Shown one piece after another: positions 32,170-44,479 of a DNA stretch of 64,000 nt. Source of the stretch: Gracilaria domingensis (taxonomy: Eukaryota > Rhodophyta > Florideophyceae > Gracilariales > Gracilariaceae); NCBI GenBank assembly GCA_022539475.1, contig VCMS01000066.1, positions 1-64,000 on the forward strand, given 5' to 3'. The position numbers were made by a program, and so were the translations under genes. The notes under the pieces were generated by a model. It was given only the letters and a program-made list of their open reading frames with translations, did no database searches and had not been told where the DNA came from. Positions within the stretch are counted from its first letter, which is position 1. Every line of letters starts with the position of its first letter.

Positions 32170-34842
32170 CGCGGGACTCCGCGGCCAGCGAGCCCAAGCA
32201 CTCGTTGCCGAGGAACCTGGGCAGCCGCCGCAGGCGGACGTTCAGGGAAACTGAACGAGAGAGTATCCCTTTCGGGAGAGGCGTCCTCAGAGTTGAGGCT
32301 GTTGACGCCCGCGGCGTCCTCGCCTCGCTCCCCGGTAAAAGTGCTCTCGAGAAAAGACGCTGCAGACGCGGATTCGGAGCACCTCGGTGTTCTGCGTCGA
32401 CCGTGGATACGGGTAAGGAATAACCGGATCCCGGACCGAATCATGGCGATTGCCAAGCGAAGCTATAAGATGTACGCTGACCTTGGCTTCAGCCCCCAGT
32501 TTACGGTGCGTTACCTGACTGTACTAGACACAGGTGCAGGTCCGAACTTCATCGTGGAGTCCCTTCTCACACCGCAATTGTCGGAACGTATCCGCCGCAG
32601 CGTGCTTCCTGATGTCGCTGACGCGAATAACAACCCGTTAACAACGGTTGGAACAATCGACTTAGTCGTGCGTTGGGGAACTTCCGTGGTGAGGGTCGAC
32701 TTCATTGTTTGTCGGTCATTGGCTCCCACGGTCATTTTGGGTTGCGATTACTGCGACAGGTTTGTCGATGCAATCAGGCCCCGCCTCAGGCGTGTAGAAC
32801 TCGACGATGGTTCATCGGTACCGATCGTCTGTCGTCCGCTGAAGCGGTCATCGCGGAAACAAGTTCCATTCCCTGCTGCGCAGGCCCCGGCACCGGCGTC
32901 GCGCAAGTCCACCAAGCTCCACGTTGCTTCGTCGATTCGCATCCCGCCTGAGTCCCAAGTTATGGTGTCAGTTAATTCCCATCGACACGGTCTTCGGGTT
33001 ATTCAACCGCTTATCTCGTTGTACGAGAAGTGCCAACTCGCTGTCGCGAATGGTGTTGTGCAAGTCACACCGGATATCCCGTTTCGGATACTCGTGGCCA
33101 ATCTTGGCAGCAACCCCCAGTATCTGGTGAAGAACCATGTCATTGACTCTGTGACACCGCAACCACTCGCGATGCTTCCGACGAAGATGACGGCTACCGA
33201 TGCCCTCGGACTAGTTACCTCCGAAGAGGACGTCGCCCCATCTAAAAAGGGGAAGGGAGCTGCAGTTCCTGCTGTTTCCGCGGGTACCAATACCGTCGCA
33301 ACGGAGAAGAAACTGACTGACTCGGAACCACACTCTGTGTCAGGGACAGAAGAGCGTAAGCCCACGAGCTACAACAAGGTTGAACCCTTGAAGGCGCTCG
33401 AGGAACTTGACCTCGGTCATGTACCGGAGTCGCACGGTGGACGTCTAAGAGCCATGTTACGGGAGTTTATCCCAATGTGGGATGGCTCTCTTGGAGAGAT
33501 AAATGCAACGGAACACCGTATCGATTTGTTACCGAACACGCGTCCGGTTTCACAACCCCCTTACAGGGCAGGACCGAAGGCTCGGGAGGAAGAACAGTTC
33601 CAAGTGGACAAGATGCTCCGCGCAGGTATCATAGAACACGAGCAATCGCCTTGGGCATCCTCAGTGGTACTGGCTCTCAAGGCCGACGGAACCTGGAGGT
33701 TCTGTGTTGACTATCGCCGGCTCAATGCCGTGACGGTAAGAGACGCTTACCCAATCCCTCGTATGGACGAGTGTATCGATTTGCTCGGTGGCGGTACCGT
33801 GTTCACGGCATTGGATGCCAATTGGGGATACGGGCAAGTCCCAGTCAGAGAGGAAAACCGCGATAAGACTGCGTTCGTGTGCCACTCCGGCTCCTACCAC
33901 TTCAAGCGGATGCCTTTCGGCTTAAGCAACGCGCCCGCTACGTTCCAGCTTGCCATCGACATCTTGTTGAGCCGCTTCAAGTGGCGGACCTGTCACGTCC
34001 ACCTTGACATTATCACCGTGTTTTCCAGTATTCTGGACGATCATCTCCCTCAAGTCAGGGACGTGATGACCACTCTGCGTGATGGAGGAATAACCCTCAA
34101 GTTGAGGAAGTGTGAATTCTTCACCGACAACGTCAAGTACCTTGAACACATTATTCGTCCAGGACGGCTGACGATCGAGGAAGCTGGAATCAAGTCACTC
34201 GCCAAGGCGAAAGAACCGCGAACTCAAACGGAATTACGCTCCTTCCTATGGTTGCTCAACGTCTACAGACGGTTTGTACCGAACTTTTCGGACATTGCGG
34301 CTTCCCTTAACGCTCTCTTGCGAAAGGGTCAGCCACCGAAACTGGACCCGTTTACGCCCGCACAAGCGGAAGCGTTCAATTCCTTGAAGGAGTCTGTAAC
34401 ATCAGCACCGATCCTATCGTTACCAAAACCGGGATTGCCGTTCTCCGTGGACACGGACTCGAGCGACTACCAAGTAGGCTGCGCGCTGTTCCAAACCACT
34501 CTCGAGGAAGAACGAAAACCCATAGGGTACTGGTCACGTTCGCTTAACGTTCATGAACGGAACTACTCCGTTTCGGAGAAAGAGTGCCTTGCAGTCGTAT
34601 GGCCATTATCCACACTCCATCCCTATCTGCTAGGTGTGCACTTCACCGTGTACACGAATCATTCCTCGTTGAGGTGTTTGATGAATATCTCTGACCCATC
34701 AGGCCGCCTCATGCGGTGGAGGCTGCGCCTAGCGGAATTCGACTTCGAAGTCGTATGCAAAAAAAGGGACCCTGAACCCCGAGGCGGACGCGCTGTCACG
34801 CTTACCCAGGAATGGGGAAACTCTAGTCGTCGAGGACGATGA
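32170..34842 (+). pseudogene. protease-RT-RNase H of element B
   Basis: Open without stops over 890 codons. Protease active site VLDTGAGPNF near 32522. RT has WRFCVDYRRLNAV and FTALDANWGYGQV. The catalytic box that is YLDD in element A is HLDI here (34000-34011), removing one of the paired Asp residues needed for polymerisation. RNase H is recognisable (VDTDSSDYQVGCALFQ). The frame is lost at an A7 run near 34761. As a polymerase it should be inactive despite the long ORF. Confidence 0.88.
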
Positions 34843-36133
34843 CATTTCTTGCTTCGTCGTCGACGATGATGAACCGGAACTCCCGGAGTGGCGGCTTGAC
34901 GACTGGCCAGATGACTGGGACGATATGGACACTGAGTTTGATGAACTGCTTGTTGCAGGCAAAGCCGAGGCTGTAAAGCCCCTACCGGGAAATTTTGTAC
35001 CGGTATCACCGGAAGAAATGATCCGAGAACAACATGGAGACCCGTTCTGCATCACGATCCGTGCCCGACTTAACGGTGGAGCCACCCTCCCATTCGAGGT
35101 CAACGACATCGGCTACCTCGTAAGGACAGTCGAGTCACACCCACAAGTTGTGGTACCACACTCGTTACAGACGAGGATCCTACACCTATCGCATTACGTA
35201 AAGTTATGTTGCCACACAGGTGGAAGAAAGTTGTACCTCACCTTGAGGAGAGACTTCTACTGGCCCGCCATGGCGGTGGATTGTTACGCTACGGTACGCT
35301 TCTGTGCCGATTGCGCGAAAAATCGGGTGAAACTCCGAAAGAATTCGAAGAAAGTGAAACTATCCCCTGCCAGGGTGCCGCCTGAATTTGTGGCCATTGA
35401 TATCCTCGGACCATTGCTTACCACTCGGAGAGGAAATGTGTTCCTTCTCGGTATCACGGATCGGTTCTCAAAACTGGTTCGTACGGTACCTCTAAAGAGC
35501 ATCACCGCGTTAACAGTCGCACAATCGTTCGCCACGCACTGGATCTTCGTGTGCGGTCCTCCTGTGGAGTTGTTATCCGATAACGGAAAGCAATTCGCAT
35601 CCCGGTTCTTCCAGGATGTATGTCGCATCATGGACGTAAAGAACCTCTTCACGACCACTTTTCATCCACAATGTAATGGGCAAGTTGAATGGTACAACCG
35701 TACGATGCTGGCATCTCTCCGTTCTTACGTTGCTGACCACCCAAAAACATGGGACTTATACACTGACACGTTAACCTTTGCGTTTAACACCCGGGTACAC
35801 AGGACTACTAGTGTCTCCCCATTCGAAATGGTTTTGTCACGGACACCCCCGCAATTGGCGTTAGAATCACAAGCTACCTTGGGCAATTTCCCATCTGTGG
35901 GTGATAATCGCCAACAATGGAAGGCTTCGCTAACGAAGTTAGTACAGGCTGCCCGGAAATCGATGGCGAAAGCCCAAGCCGCTTACAAGCGCGATTTTGA
36001 TGTTCGCTTGCGAGGAAGAACCCCCGAACTACTTACTGTGGGCAACCATGTCTTCGTACGGAAGGAACACTACAACCCTGAGAAGGGCAAACGTCATAAG
36101 CTCTCCCCTGTGGCGATGGACCTCATAAGGTAA
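34770..36133 (+). pseudogene. integrase of element B
   Basis: Continues in frame 2 after the A7 shift. It has an acidic spacer (VVDDDEPELPEW), then an HHCC zinc-binding region (LHLSHYV then FCADCAKN). The catalytic core is DDE: AIDILGPL, LLSDNGKQF, and Glu in GQVEWYNRT. It ends with a KLSPVA segment and a frameshift at about 36125 into frame 1 (VVEITDAHERISRDRV, to 36357). The catalytic triad is intact, which contrasts with the RT defect. Confidence 0.88.
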
Positions 36134-36937
36134 TCCCGGTCGCACCGGAAAGTATGGTGGTCGAGATCACTGACGCGCATGAGCGGATCTCCCGCGACCG
36201 CGTGGTATTGGCCCCTCCACCCTGGTCTGAGGTTCCCCCGTCTGGTCCAGCGCCCGTGTCTACACAGTCAATAACGTTGGTAACACCGGAAACAAATGTG
36301 GTGACAAGACCCTCCGTCCTGCCTCACCCCATCGAGGCCTTGCAGACCCCCCGATAGAGTCGGCCCCACCTCCTGTGTCCGACAATGATCGCCGAGATGG
36401 CACCCCCGTTTCTTTCCCATCGCTGGGTTCACCTAACCGCGATGCGAGACATTCTGTCACTCCCCACGCCACTCCATCTGAGAAGGGGGAGGAGGTTGTC
36501 AGCTCTGCTGAGAGTTCTTCGCCGACCTCGCGTCGTGGGGAAACGGTGATGCACGGACTGTACGGAGCTCTCCGGATGTACCGGCCTGTGGGCGGGGTTC
36601 GCCTCTGCAACGCACGCTCGCTCGCCAGACACAAAGCCCCGTTGCCGGGAAGTGTACACCGTTGCCGGGTAAAGACACTCATGCAGAAGCGGATTCGGTT
36701 TAGTCAACAGAGCTTCGTGGCCTACCAGCCACGCTGGGCGAAGCGAAGTCGAAGGATGCCGTCGGCACCAAGCCGACGTCGTCGGAACGAAGCCTCACTG
36801 GGGAAAGCGCAGCGACATCGCGACCCACCGCGCAACGCGATGCAGAACGACCAGGAAGCCTGGGAAACCCTGCGGAGCAGGCACGAGCTGAGGAAAAAGA
36901 AGTCCCGCGTGGCTCGGTAGGACCCGGCGGTACAGCC

Positions 36938-37618
36938 GTGAGAATGCCGGACACTCCGAGAAGAGTTCACGTCATGGACGGTACAGCACCAAGTACTGGG
37001 CACGAAATATCGGCGCAAGTGCAGCCGCACGCCGAGATCGCGAGATCGGAAGCCGCCGGCGCTGCCGATAACCCCGGTAACCTGAAAGTAACCGTTCAGA
37101 ACGAGAATTCGAGCAAAGAAGCTCAAGGGCCAACGGCGCAGCCGTTCAAGGACACCTGTAACAGGGAGGCGGTTCTCCCAAGGGCGCTTGACCACCAACC
37201 GTTGCTACAATCACGTGCACGCACGGTTGTAAAGCCACGCGAGGTGGAGCCTCTCGCGGCAAGCGGTGAGCACGCAGCTCCGCCAACACCGCCAAAGCGG
37301 AAGAACCCACGCCGACTGGCGGTACGCAGCGACGTTTCGAACGCTCCTCCATGGAGGAAACTGGCCACGCAGAGCCAGGCAAGCGCTGTAACCCCCGACA
37401 CGAGAACCGCTCCCCGGCAAGGGTTGTCAGCCGATAAAGTAACCACAACACGGCAAGGCCGGCAGGTGTACGTGCACGAGTACATCGTCGACCGAAATAT
37501 CGGGCACTTCTGGGACCAGAAGGGCATTTTACAATACCACGTCCGTTGGTACGGCTATGGCCCATCGTGGGATACTGACGAACCAATCGAGCACCTACCG
37601 CGCTCGAAGGTCGTATAG
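36938..37618 (+). pseudogene. chromodomain tail of element B
   Basis: About 160 residues of Pro/Ala/Thr-rich linker precede a chromodomain (YVHEYIVDRNIGHFW then YHVRWYGYGPSWDTDEPIEHL). The aromatic cage positions are mostly present. It is separated from the integrase by frame-broken linker sequence (36358-36937). Confidence 0.88.
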
Positions 37619-39163
37619 CACCACCGCAACGCGGGAACGGCCACACCAGCGACGCTGGACAACGCCCAAGTGGGATAAGGTTGACGTGGAAACGGATGGA
37701 TACCATGCTGGTAACACACGTCGTGCGACGGGAATTGAGCCCATACCACCTTGGTGGGATGTCCGCTGCATTGACGATTCGACCAGCTCGCGCCGTGAGA
37801 ACACCGATTTTCGGAAAGAAGGCTCATGCCTGAGGGTTTTTCATCCAGCTCGGTGGTAACGCAATCATGTCCACACCATGAGCATGGGTTTTCCCCTCGG
37901 AAGGTTGCACATTTTCCGTGTGCATCACATTTATATACAGGTTTGGACACCGTTGTCATGTATTCGCCGAAGGCGGAGTGGTACACCACGTTATCCAACC
38001 TATGTTGGTCATCTTCCTTCGCGAAGTACGAAGCCCTGAATACACTCTGGTGGTCTCTGGGGTATCCGCCACGCGCATTGAAACCGTTCCCCAGTCGTCT
38101 CTGGTTCTTGCTTGCGATTTCCGATATCGGATATATGCCCTCTACAGTACTGCATTGAGGTATTCCCCGGAAATCCAGTATCTCGACAAGCGCATCTCCG
38201 TTTCATTAACAGGTTGGCAAAAATATTTTGGAGACATGTTGAAACTCTTCTGCGAAGACAGATACCGAATGTCTTGGATAACTTTGGAGTTATGGCATCG
38301 TTTCGGTTCGCGATTCTGTTTTTAGAACGGCTTTGTAGCAAGTGAAAGCTCGGACTTTTAGAAGTTCTTCAATGCCTTTAATTTGTTCACAGCTTTGCTG
38401 GGTCAAAAGTTATCGCGCTTCGGATGTTTCGTACAGTAATTACGCCGATTTCGGATGGTAACGCCGTTCGAGGCCGAAGTACCTGCAAGCAGGGAGCCGC
38501 TGTGCACCGTTCTGTAAATGTTTCCTATCAAAGAGCAGCCATTACTTCGCTCTACCACTTCGCAGTGGGGCGTCGTGCCTCAATGAGGAAGCATCCGAGC
38601 ACAGTTTTCATCTCCACCATGGAGCGTCTTGGAACTTGTTCAATCACCCCACGGAGTGATAGGCGGATCTGAAGCTCAGGAAAAACACCTTGTCAAGGGC
38701 CCATGTTGCTGTCCGTGGATGTGAGGCGGCGAGGAACCTGCGCTGGCTGGAGTGCAGTACGTCGGGAGGTTTTCGCGCACCGCTTCGCAGGATGGCTCGG
38801 AACTTTGGAGAGGTGGCTGAGCACATTACGAATGACATCCAAAGAGGGTGAACGCACCATGGTGAGACGCGACTGTCAACCAGAATGTCCCGGGAGACGG
38901 GACGAAGGCCTTGACGTACACCGAGTGGATCGGGTCGGACCAACCAGTCCTTGTTCTCTCCGGTACGGAGTCTAGCGTTGCTTAGCGGAAAGGCGCACAC
39001 ACACGCTTGTGCTGATGGCTTCGAGATGGGTTGAGCTCTACAAGGGCATGCCCCACGGCGTTGACGGAGAAGGACAAGGAGATACCGGAGTGTCGGGGGA
39101 GCGCTGCACTTATATTCTCTTGGCTCGGCGCCATCCTGCCCTCGTCGAGGTTGTATTACTGCC
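37619..39163. other. 3' region of element B without a convincing gene
   Basis: Open frames occur on both strands (37918-38325 on +, 38644-39198 on -) but show no domain or similarity to the antisense ORF of element A. It may be a decayed accessory gene or 3' untranslated sequence. Confidence 0.4.
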
Positions 39164-39181
39164 AAAGGGGGGGGGGGGGGA
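39164..39181 (+). promoter_or_regulatory. polypurine tract of element B
   Basis: AAA followed by a run of G and a final A immediately before the TG of the 3' LTR, as expected for the plus-strand primer. Confidence 0.85.
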
Positions 39182-40781
39182 TGTAGTGCAACGCTCATGT
39201 AAGAGGAATTTCGCTGGACTTAGTCATAATTCCCGTTCACGGGTGTGCCTGGTACACACCAGTGTATGACTAGTAGTAACTAGTGGTTGCCATCGAGATG
39301 GTTTGGACACGTGGGACACGGTGGAGCTGATCGGAGGTTGGCCATTACACGTGGGCGTCTGCCACAATTAGTGGGATGTTTAGTTAATATTATTTATTAA
39401 TTTTAGCGAGGACACTACTTAGTGCGACGGCGTCGCCGCCGTCGCACCAGTAAAGTGCCCCAACCAGGGTGATCCTAGTTCATGGATCTTGGCTCTAGCC
39501 ACTCTCGCCTTTGGCGGTGCACAACTCCTTATCGGAGAGACTCCCCGTTGTCAGGGTACGGCTATCCGCCCTGCGTCCGCACAGAACCCAACTTTGGGAG
39601 TGTTATAACCATCTGTTGTCGCGTTCGACCGTGTATAGGAAATACCCCGGCGATAGGCCGTACCTCTCTAACCCCTCTCTCTCTTTTCTCCCTCTTTCCC
39701 CTTCCCCACTCTGTGGTCTCGTCCATCTTTCGAGGCTGCTACACTCAAGTGTGAGTCACCCTTCCCAACTCAACTCTCAACGCCCCGTCTTGACGGTTTG
39801 TGTAGAGCAAAACGCCCTTTGTGGGGATGCACCGAGGTGTTTTTCTTGGTTTTTTTATCCGTTACCGGCTTCGACACCTCATGTTATGAGAGGTTACTGT
39901 AGTGATGGCCCCATTTTGGGGTATGCCTAGGAAGGGTAGTGTTTCTGTACACCTGTGCTAAGTTGGCCCGATGCCGGGTGCGCCGTGGCAAGCCTCCAAC
40001 GGTTCCCCACGTGTAGGGTGTTGGCCGGCAGCGCCGGATAGTTAGATATTTCTAGTTATTATTTTCAAGTGCCGTATATAGGTGGTGGCACTTGCCGCCA
40101 CCTGACGGGAAGTAAACCTCAAGGAGGCTTCTGGCTCTGACTTTCTTGCCGCTTGTGAACGGTCTTCGTCCCTAATCGGGGAAGCCGCCACAATTCCGGG
40201 CTAGTCATCCGACCTCTACCACTGAGGAGTTCTAGACCGTCGTTACGGCATCTTTTCGGTTGTTTTATTGTTATTATTTCCGTCATACGGCTCCTATCGC
40301 TCTGCCCTGTTATACAGGTTTGACACACATTGTCTGGGAATATTTATCGATCTCGCGAGTCAGTGCACCGCTGTGCGGCTCGTTGGTTGCCCGTTTTGTC
40401 CAACGCCGTTGGTTTGGATATCTCCACTCGCTGTTGCTCGCCGGAACTACCCGGATTCTACGCCGATTCTACCCACCCCAACCTCCGGGTACACGCCCAG
40501 GACGGGGCTGCTCGGATTTACACCCGGCCTCTGTCAGCCCTACCAGAGGGTTCTACCACCGACCCTACCCCTATAGGGAGCGGGGCTCGAACACCCTGTA
40601 GGTGCGCTTTCCGCGACGCGGCTCTTGTTTACTCACTTGTGGGATTGCACCACAGTTTGGCCCCGGTCATACACCTGGCTAGTTGTGTCATTCCAGAGAC
40701 GCTCTGTTCACTACGTTGCCCTCAGTAGAGAAAGACCTTGAACATCTTCGTGCTGCTCCTGTTCGCAGGCATTGCACTACA
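39182..40781 (+). repeat. 3' LTR of element B, interrupted by a solo LTR
   Basis: 39182-39800 and 40655-40781 together match the 5' LTR; the internal 854 bases are a separate insertion. Scattered substitutions separate the two LTRs, so the insertion is not very recent. Confidence 0.93.
39801..40654 (+). mobile_element. solo LTR of a second family (copy a)
   Basis: Begins TGTAGAGCAA, ends TTGCACCACA, and is flanked by the perfect 5-base duplication GTTTG (39796-39800 and 40655-40659). Its body is similar to the reverse complement of 56421-57164. It contains a TATATA box-like stretch (about 40075) followed by a GGTGGC/GCCACC hairpin. Confidence 0.9.
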
Positions 40782-42095
40782 ATCGCCGTCGCGAACACCT
40801 TTGTAAAGTCAACCCGAGCACTCCCCAAGCGAACTCTTTGTCGAGTAGCGCTCTTTGAGTCGACTTAACACGACTAAGGCTCTGGCGCCAACCGCCTTCG
40901 TGGTTTATCACTCGTACGAGTATACCCGCGTCTGCTTACGGTGGTCCTACCCTCTCGGTACCCTTGAGGAACATCTGTCGTTGATGTCAGGACTTGCGAG
41001 TCATACCAAGGAGGTATCATACTAGATTACGACGTGACCCGACTCTGTGTAGAGTTTCGCCCTGTTCACGGATCCCCGTACATCCTTGTTGAAGGATCTC
41101 GCCCCGGTTCGGGCACAGTGCCCAGGAGGCTATACCCGTCGCGTGTGGGTGTTCTTTCTTTGTTGTTATTGTTTGTTGCTTTCCCTCTTGGGACTAAACC
41201 TGTCAATTGTCGCGTCGCACCGTTGTCGACACCACCCCATCTCCGGAGCTTCTCATCGTTCCCGCAGGATTGTATTTGGCACTCGGTACGTATAGCCAGT
41301 TCCCACTCCTGTCTTACACCCCATTTACGGTGGTACGGAGAGCTCTGTCACTAATCTACCATCTCGCAAGAAAACGGACCTTCGGACAGTCTGGTGTGTT
41401 TTTCTTCTTCTGGGTTTGCCTCACAACTTCTAAGCAGTGTTAAGTTTCGCGTTCGGTCACAAGGACCTAAGAGACACGCAAAACAGTTTCTTCGCAGCCC
41501 CGCCTAGCACCACCAGTAGTAGCACATGTCTCTTAATGCAAGCAAGTAATGCCACGTTATGCTTTACTATCGCACTGTGCCACGCTGGGGCGCGTGGCAC
41601 GGTGCATATTGTGCCGTCCGTCCTGGCCAAGCAGCGGCGCGCCGTGCACGTGATGTTCGCTCTCGCCGCAATTCGGTGCGCGCCGCCGTGCACACGATGA
41701 AGTTCGTCCTTGCCTCGCTGCAATGCGCGGCGCTCGATTGTGGCAGCGGAGAGGAGGGCGCAGTTTCCACCCTGCATCCCCATTATATTTCGAGTGAGAT
41801 GGTGGAAAAATTCTGGGGTGTGTCCCAGGAGATCTCTGGGATCTCTACCCTTAAACAGCCACCACAGTAACCATGTACTGATTCGTTTGATTTCGTGAGA
41901 ATTTCTTTTGCTTTAGTTCTCAAGACTTCATGATCATCTTCTGCGGATTGATTGATATGTGTGATTGAGATCATCCGAAAATTGTTTACTTCGGTACTAT
42001 CTGTCTGGACAACCTCCCTTCCCCTGCAGCCACTGACACACGCAGAAAAAGAAACCTTTCTGAATCTCTGAAAGGGTGCTTGATGTCCATGCAGA
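40782..42095. other. possible remainder of element A LTR, then no gene
   Basis: 40782-41425 has LTR-like character (pyrimidine-rich, TTGTTGTTATTG tract, TTTGCCTCACA at the end), which would fit the rest of the LTR interrupted at 29232. 41426-42095 holds a GC-rich stretch with short GTGCACG inverted repeats around 41640-41700 and no supported gene. Confidence 0.35.
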
Positions 42096-43393
42096 ATGCA
42101 AGCGCAGTTGTCCGTTTCTGTTCGCGGTAGCATGGAGTTTCGCTCTCGTCGCGCTCCTGGGTCAACAAACCCACACTCACTCAGTCTTTACGTTTGGTTT
42201 CCGTCATTTGCAAGACTACTACAATACCGCCAGCGCATGAGATCCCTACGGTACATACTTGACTCCGACTGCGAGAAAAGTAGCGAGGAAGAAGGTAGTC
42301 GCTCTCATGCTCAGAAGAGTAACACAACTAAGAACACACAAGGTGAAAACAACTCTCTGTTTCCTAGCGCGTCCACCGCACAACATCAATCCCCATGCAA
42401 TAGTAAAAGAAAGAAAGCAGACAACAGACAGGAACAGACCAAGAAGCAGACCAAAAAGCAGAAAAAACCGAAAGGAGCGGCACGAAAATCACGAGAGGGA
42501 AGATCAAAATACACAGTTGATGATGTCGATCTTCTCCTTGACATTGTTGCGGAGTACGAACCAACTGGAGCCAACGGTTGGGCTCGTAGCCCAATGCTTT
42601 CAACGACGACGTGCAAGTGACGGACAGACAACCTTGAACTGCAGACAGTCTAAAGGACAAGTTCGACCGTCTTATACATGTACGAAAGCCAACGGGGGAT
42701 CCGACGTGCTCACCGCTTGTCCGAAGAGCGAAACAGATGAACCGCGATATACAAGGAAAGGTGGTAGCTGGCGTATTAGGTCCTCATGGCGACTACATCA
42801 ACCCATCACCTGAGGAAGTTGCGAAAGCGCGAGAAGTCACCGGTGTCGTTGGGGAACGGAAAAATAAAAGAAACATTGGTCCGATAGGACTTCCGGTTGC
42901 CATACGATTTCAGCAGGACGTCGTGAAACATATGGAGCTAACAAGCATAGGTATAGCAGAAGTTTCGAAATGGATCAGCAAACTGCAGCAGCCGTCGGAA
43001 GGAAAGGTTTCACCTGGCGTCACAGTTGAGGATATGCAAAATAGAATACAGTCAGAACTTAAAGCCCTCAACGAGGAGAAGCAGACTTACTTACGTAATT
43101 CAGCTTTCCAACTTCGAACGGAGATACTATCGAGTGTCAGAACACTTCTAAAAAATTCTGAAGACGATCTACGTCGCGAATTACGAATGGTATCCTCTAC
43201 CGTTGTCCCACACAGAGCAAGAGCAGGGGGGGCTGATGCCGTTTCTTCCGGCCCCGTAGACGGTACGAATCTCATCGTGACCCATCAATCTGGTTCTGAT
43301 ATTCTAGAGATGGCAACAAATGCATATGATATCGAAGCGTTTAGCGGCATCCGCCTGCAACACGGATTGCAGCCTCCGAAACGCCCCTTTTAG
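42096..43393 (+). pseudogene. DUF6818-like (Myb-type) partner of a Harbinger transposon
   Basis: Frames 3 and 2 together give a basic Ser/Lys/Gln-rich N-terminus, then YTVDDVDLLLDIVAEYEPTGANGW. A shift follows, then a reading with LKDKFDRLIHVRKPTGDP and VRRAKQMNRDIQGK. This is the order of DUF6818, a Myb/SANT-like DNA-binding domain found with Harbinger elements. From 42737 the frame is open to 43393 with a C-terminal coiled-coil-like region. Frameshifts near 42585-42620 break it. The partner normally helps the transposase reach DNA. Confidence 0.6.
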
Positions 43394-44479
43394 AGCGCCA
43401 ACACCCCATTCTGCAGTTTGTCGCCGTGAAAGATACACCTGTTGGAAAAGCATGTCCACAATGTCAGCAACATATTTGTCTTTGTAGGGAGGCTTCTCGT
43501 TCGCTTTACGGCACTGAAGGATCTTGCCGTTGGTGACGTGCATATTGTTGCAGAATGCAGTATCGCCGAGCACACCAAATCCTGGTGGCTTTGTTTCATC
43601 CCCGAGCCGAGGCCAGTACAGACCAGACACACCGGCAAGCCTGCTGTCGTGCCAGTAGCCTGGGTAGTTAATCGCACAGTGAATTAGCTCGCCAAATAAA
43701 TTGAATACGAACAAGTTGGTCAATTCGACCCTTTGTGTATAACCCTCGAAATACGCATTCTGCAGGTCCGGATCATCATAAGCAGCACAATCAAATCTTC
43801 CTCCGTCAGTGACAGCGACAACACTCTGCAACAAACAGGCAGTCTTTGGCTTAGCTTCTCGCAGTCTTTGCGCACTGATGGCCATTTCGCGGACAGATGA
43901 CCATCGAATTACCGCTTCGGGAATTCGGGAGGAGGTTAGTAGAATTCGAAGCAATTGGGTTCCGTAAGAGAGCCAGTCGGATAGGGAGGAGGGAACGAGA
44001 CCAAAAACCGGGCGCAGCATATACGCAACATCGCTGGTTCGCACCTATCATAAGACTAGACCAAGAAGATCTACAGCTGTGAGAAATGGTTTGCGCCCTC
44101 TGTTAGAACGTGTCGTTTTGTATGGTGAAGACCGTGCGACCTCATGTCTAATTGCTTCAAAGGAAAGAAGAATATGGGTGAAAAACGCCTATCGATTTAC
44201 GCTTAGCGCTGTTGTGAAGTGGTCGTCAGATCCACAGCTCAGCAGAACATGCCAGGCTGTGGCCCTTGACAATGGGTTCTGTATTCCCGTTGGTTTAAAC
44301 TTACGAAAATTGGTGATACGCTTCGGAGTTCTTTGGCGTGCGAGAATGGCAACAGCAAAGGTTTTTTCAGTCACGAGAATGTGGAGCAAGAACAGAGCCA
44401 GCGCGAGCGTTGTGTTGCTATTGAGACTCATTTCTGCTTTGTAGTGGCAAGGGTGGTAGTAATCCAAGGGATAGAACAT
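43304..44479 (-). pseudogene. PIF/Harbinger transposase (DDE_Tnp_4 type)
   Basis: The main ORF (44044-43304) holds the DDE core: VAVTDGGRFDC (Asp 1), GYWHDSRL then LGDTAFCN (Asp 2) and RQTAEWGVGALKGAFRRLQ (Glu). Upstream, the N-terminal part continues in another frame (44479-44189: GSDDHFTTALSVNR) and then in a stretch with stops near 44080. It is convergent with the DUF6818 gene and the two readings overlap by 90 bases. Terminal inverted repeats were not found. Confidence 0.8.

Larger units (their letters stand above)
29233..40781 (+). mobile_element. Ty3/Gypsy chromodomain element B with both LTRs
   Basis: Complete LTR retrotransposon of 11.5 kb including a nested 854-base solo LTR. LTRs begin TGTAGTGCAA and end TTGCACTACA, a 10-base terminal inverted repeat. 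Order: 5' LTR, gag with CCHC knuckle, protease, RT, RNase H, integrase, chromodomain, 1.5 kb without a convincing gene, polypurine tract, 3' LTR. Flanking pentamers (CACGC, ATCGC) do not match well, so the target duplication has decayed or been lost. Coding frames are broken by one gag stop and several frameshifts. Confidence 0.92.

Noticed and set aside
37918-38325. 135-codon ORF in element B as an envelope or accessory gene
   Set aside because: No signal peptide, membrane segment or domain, and no counterpart in element A.
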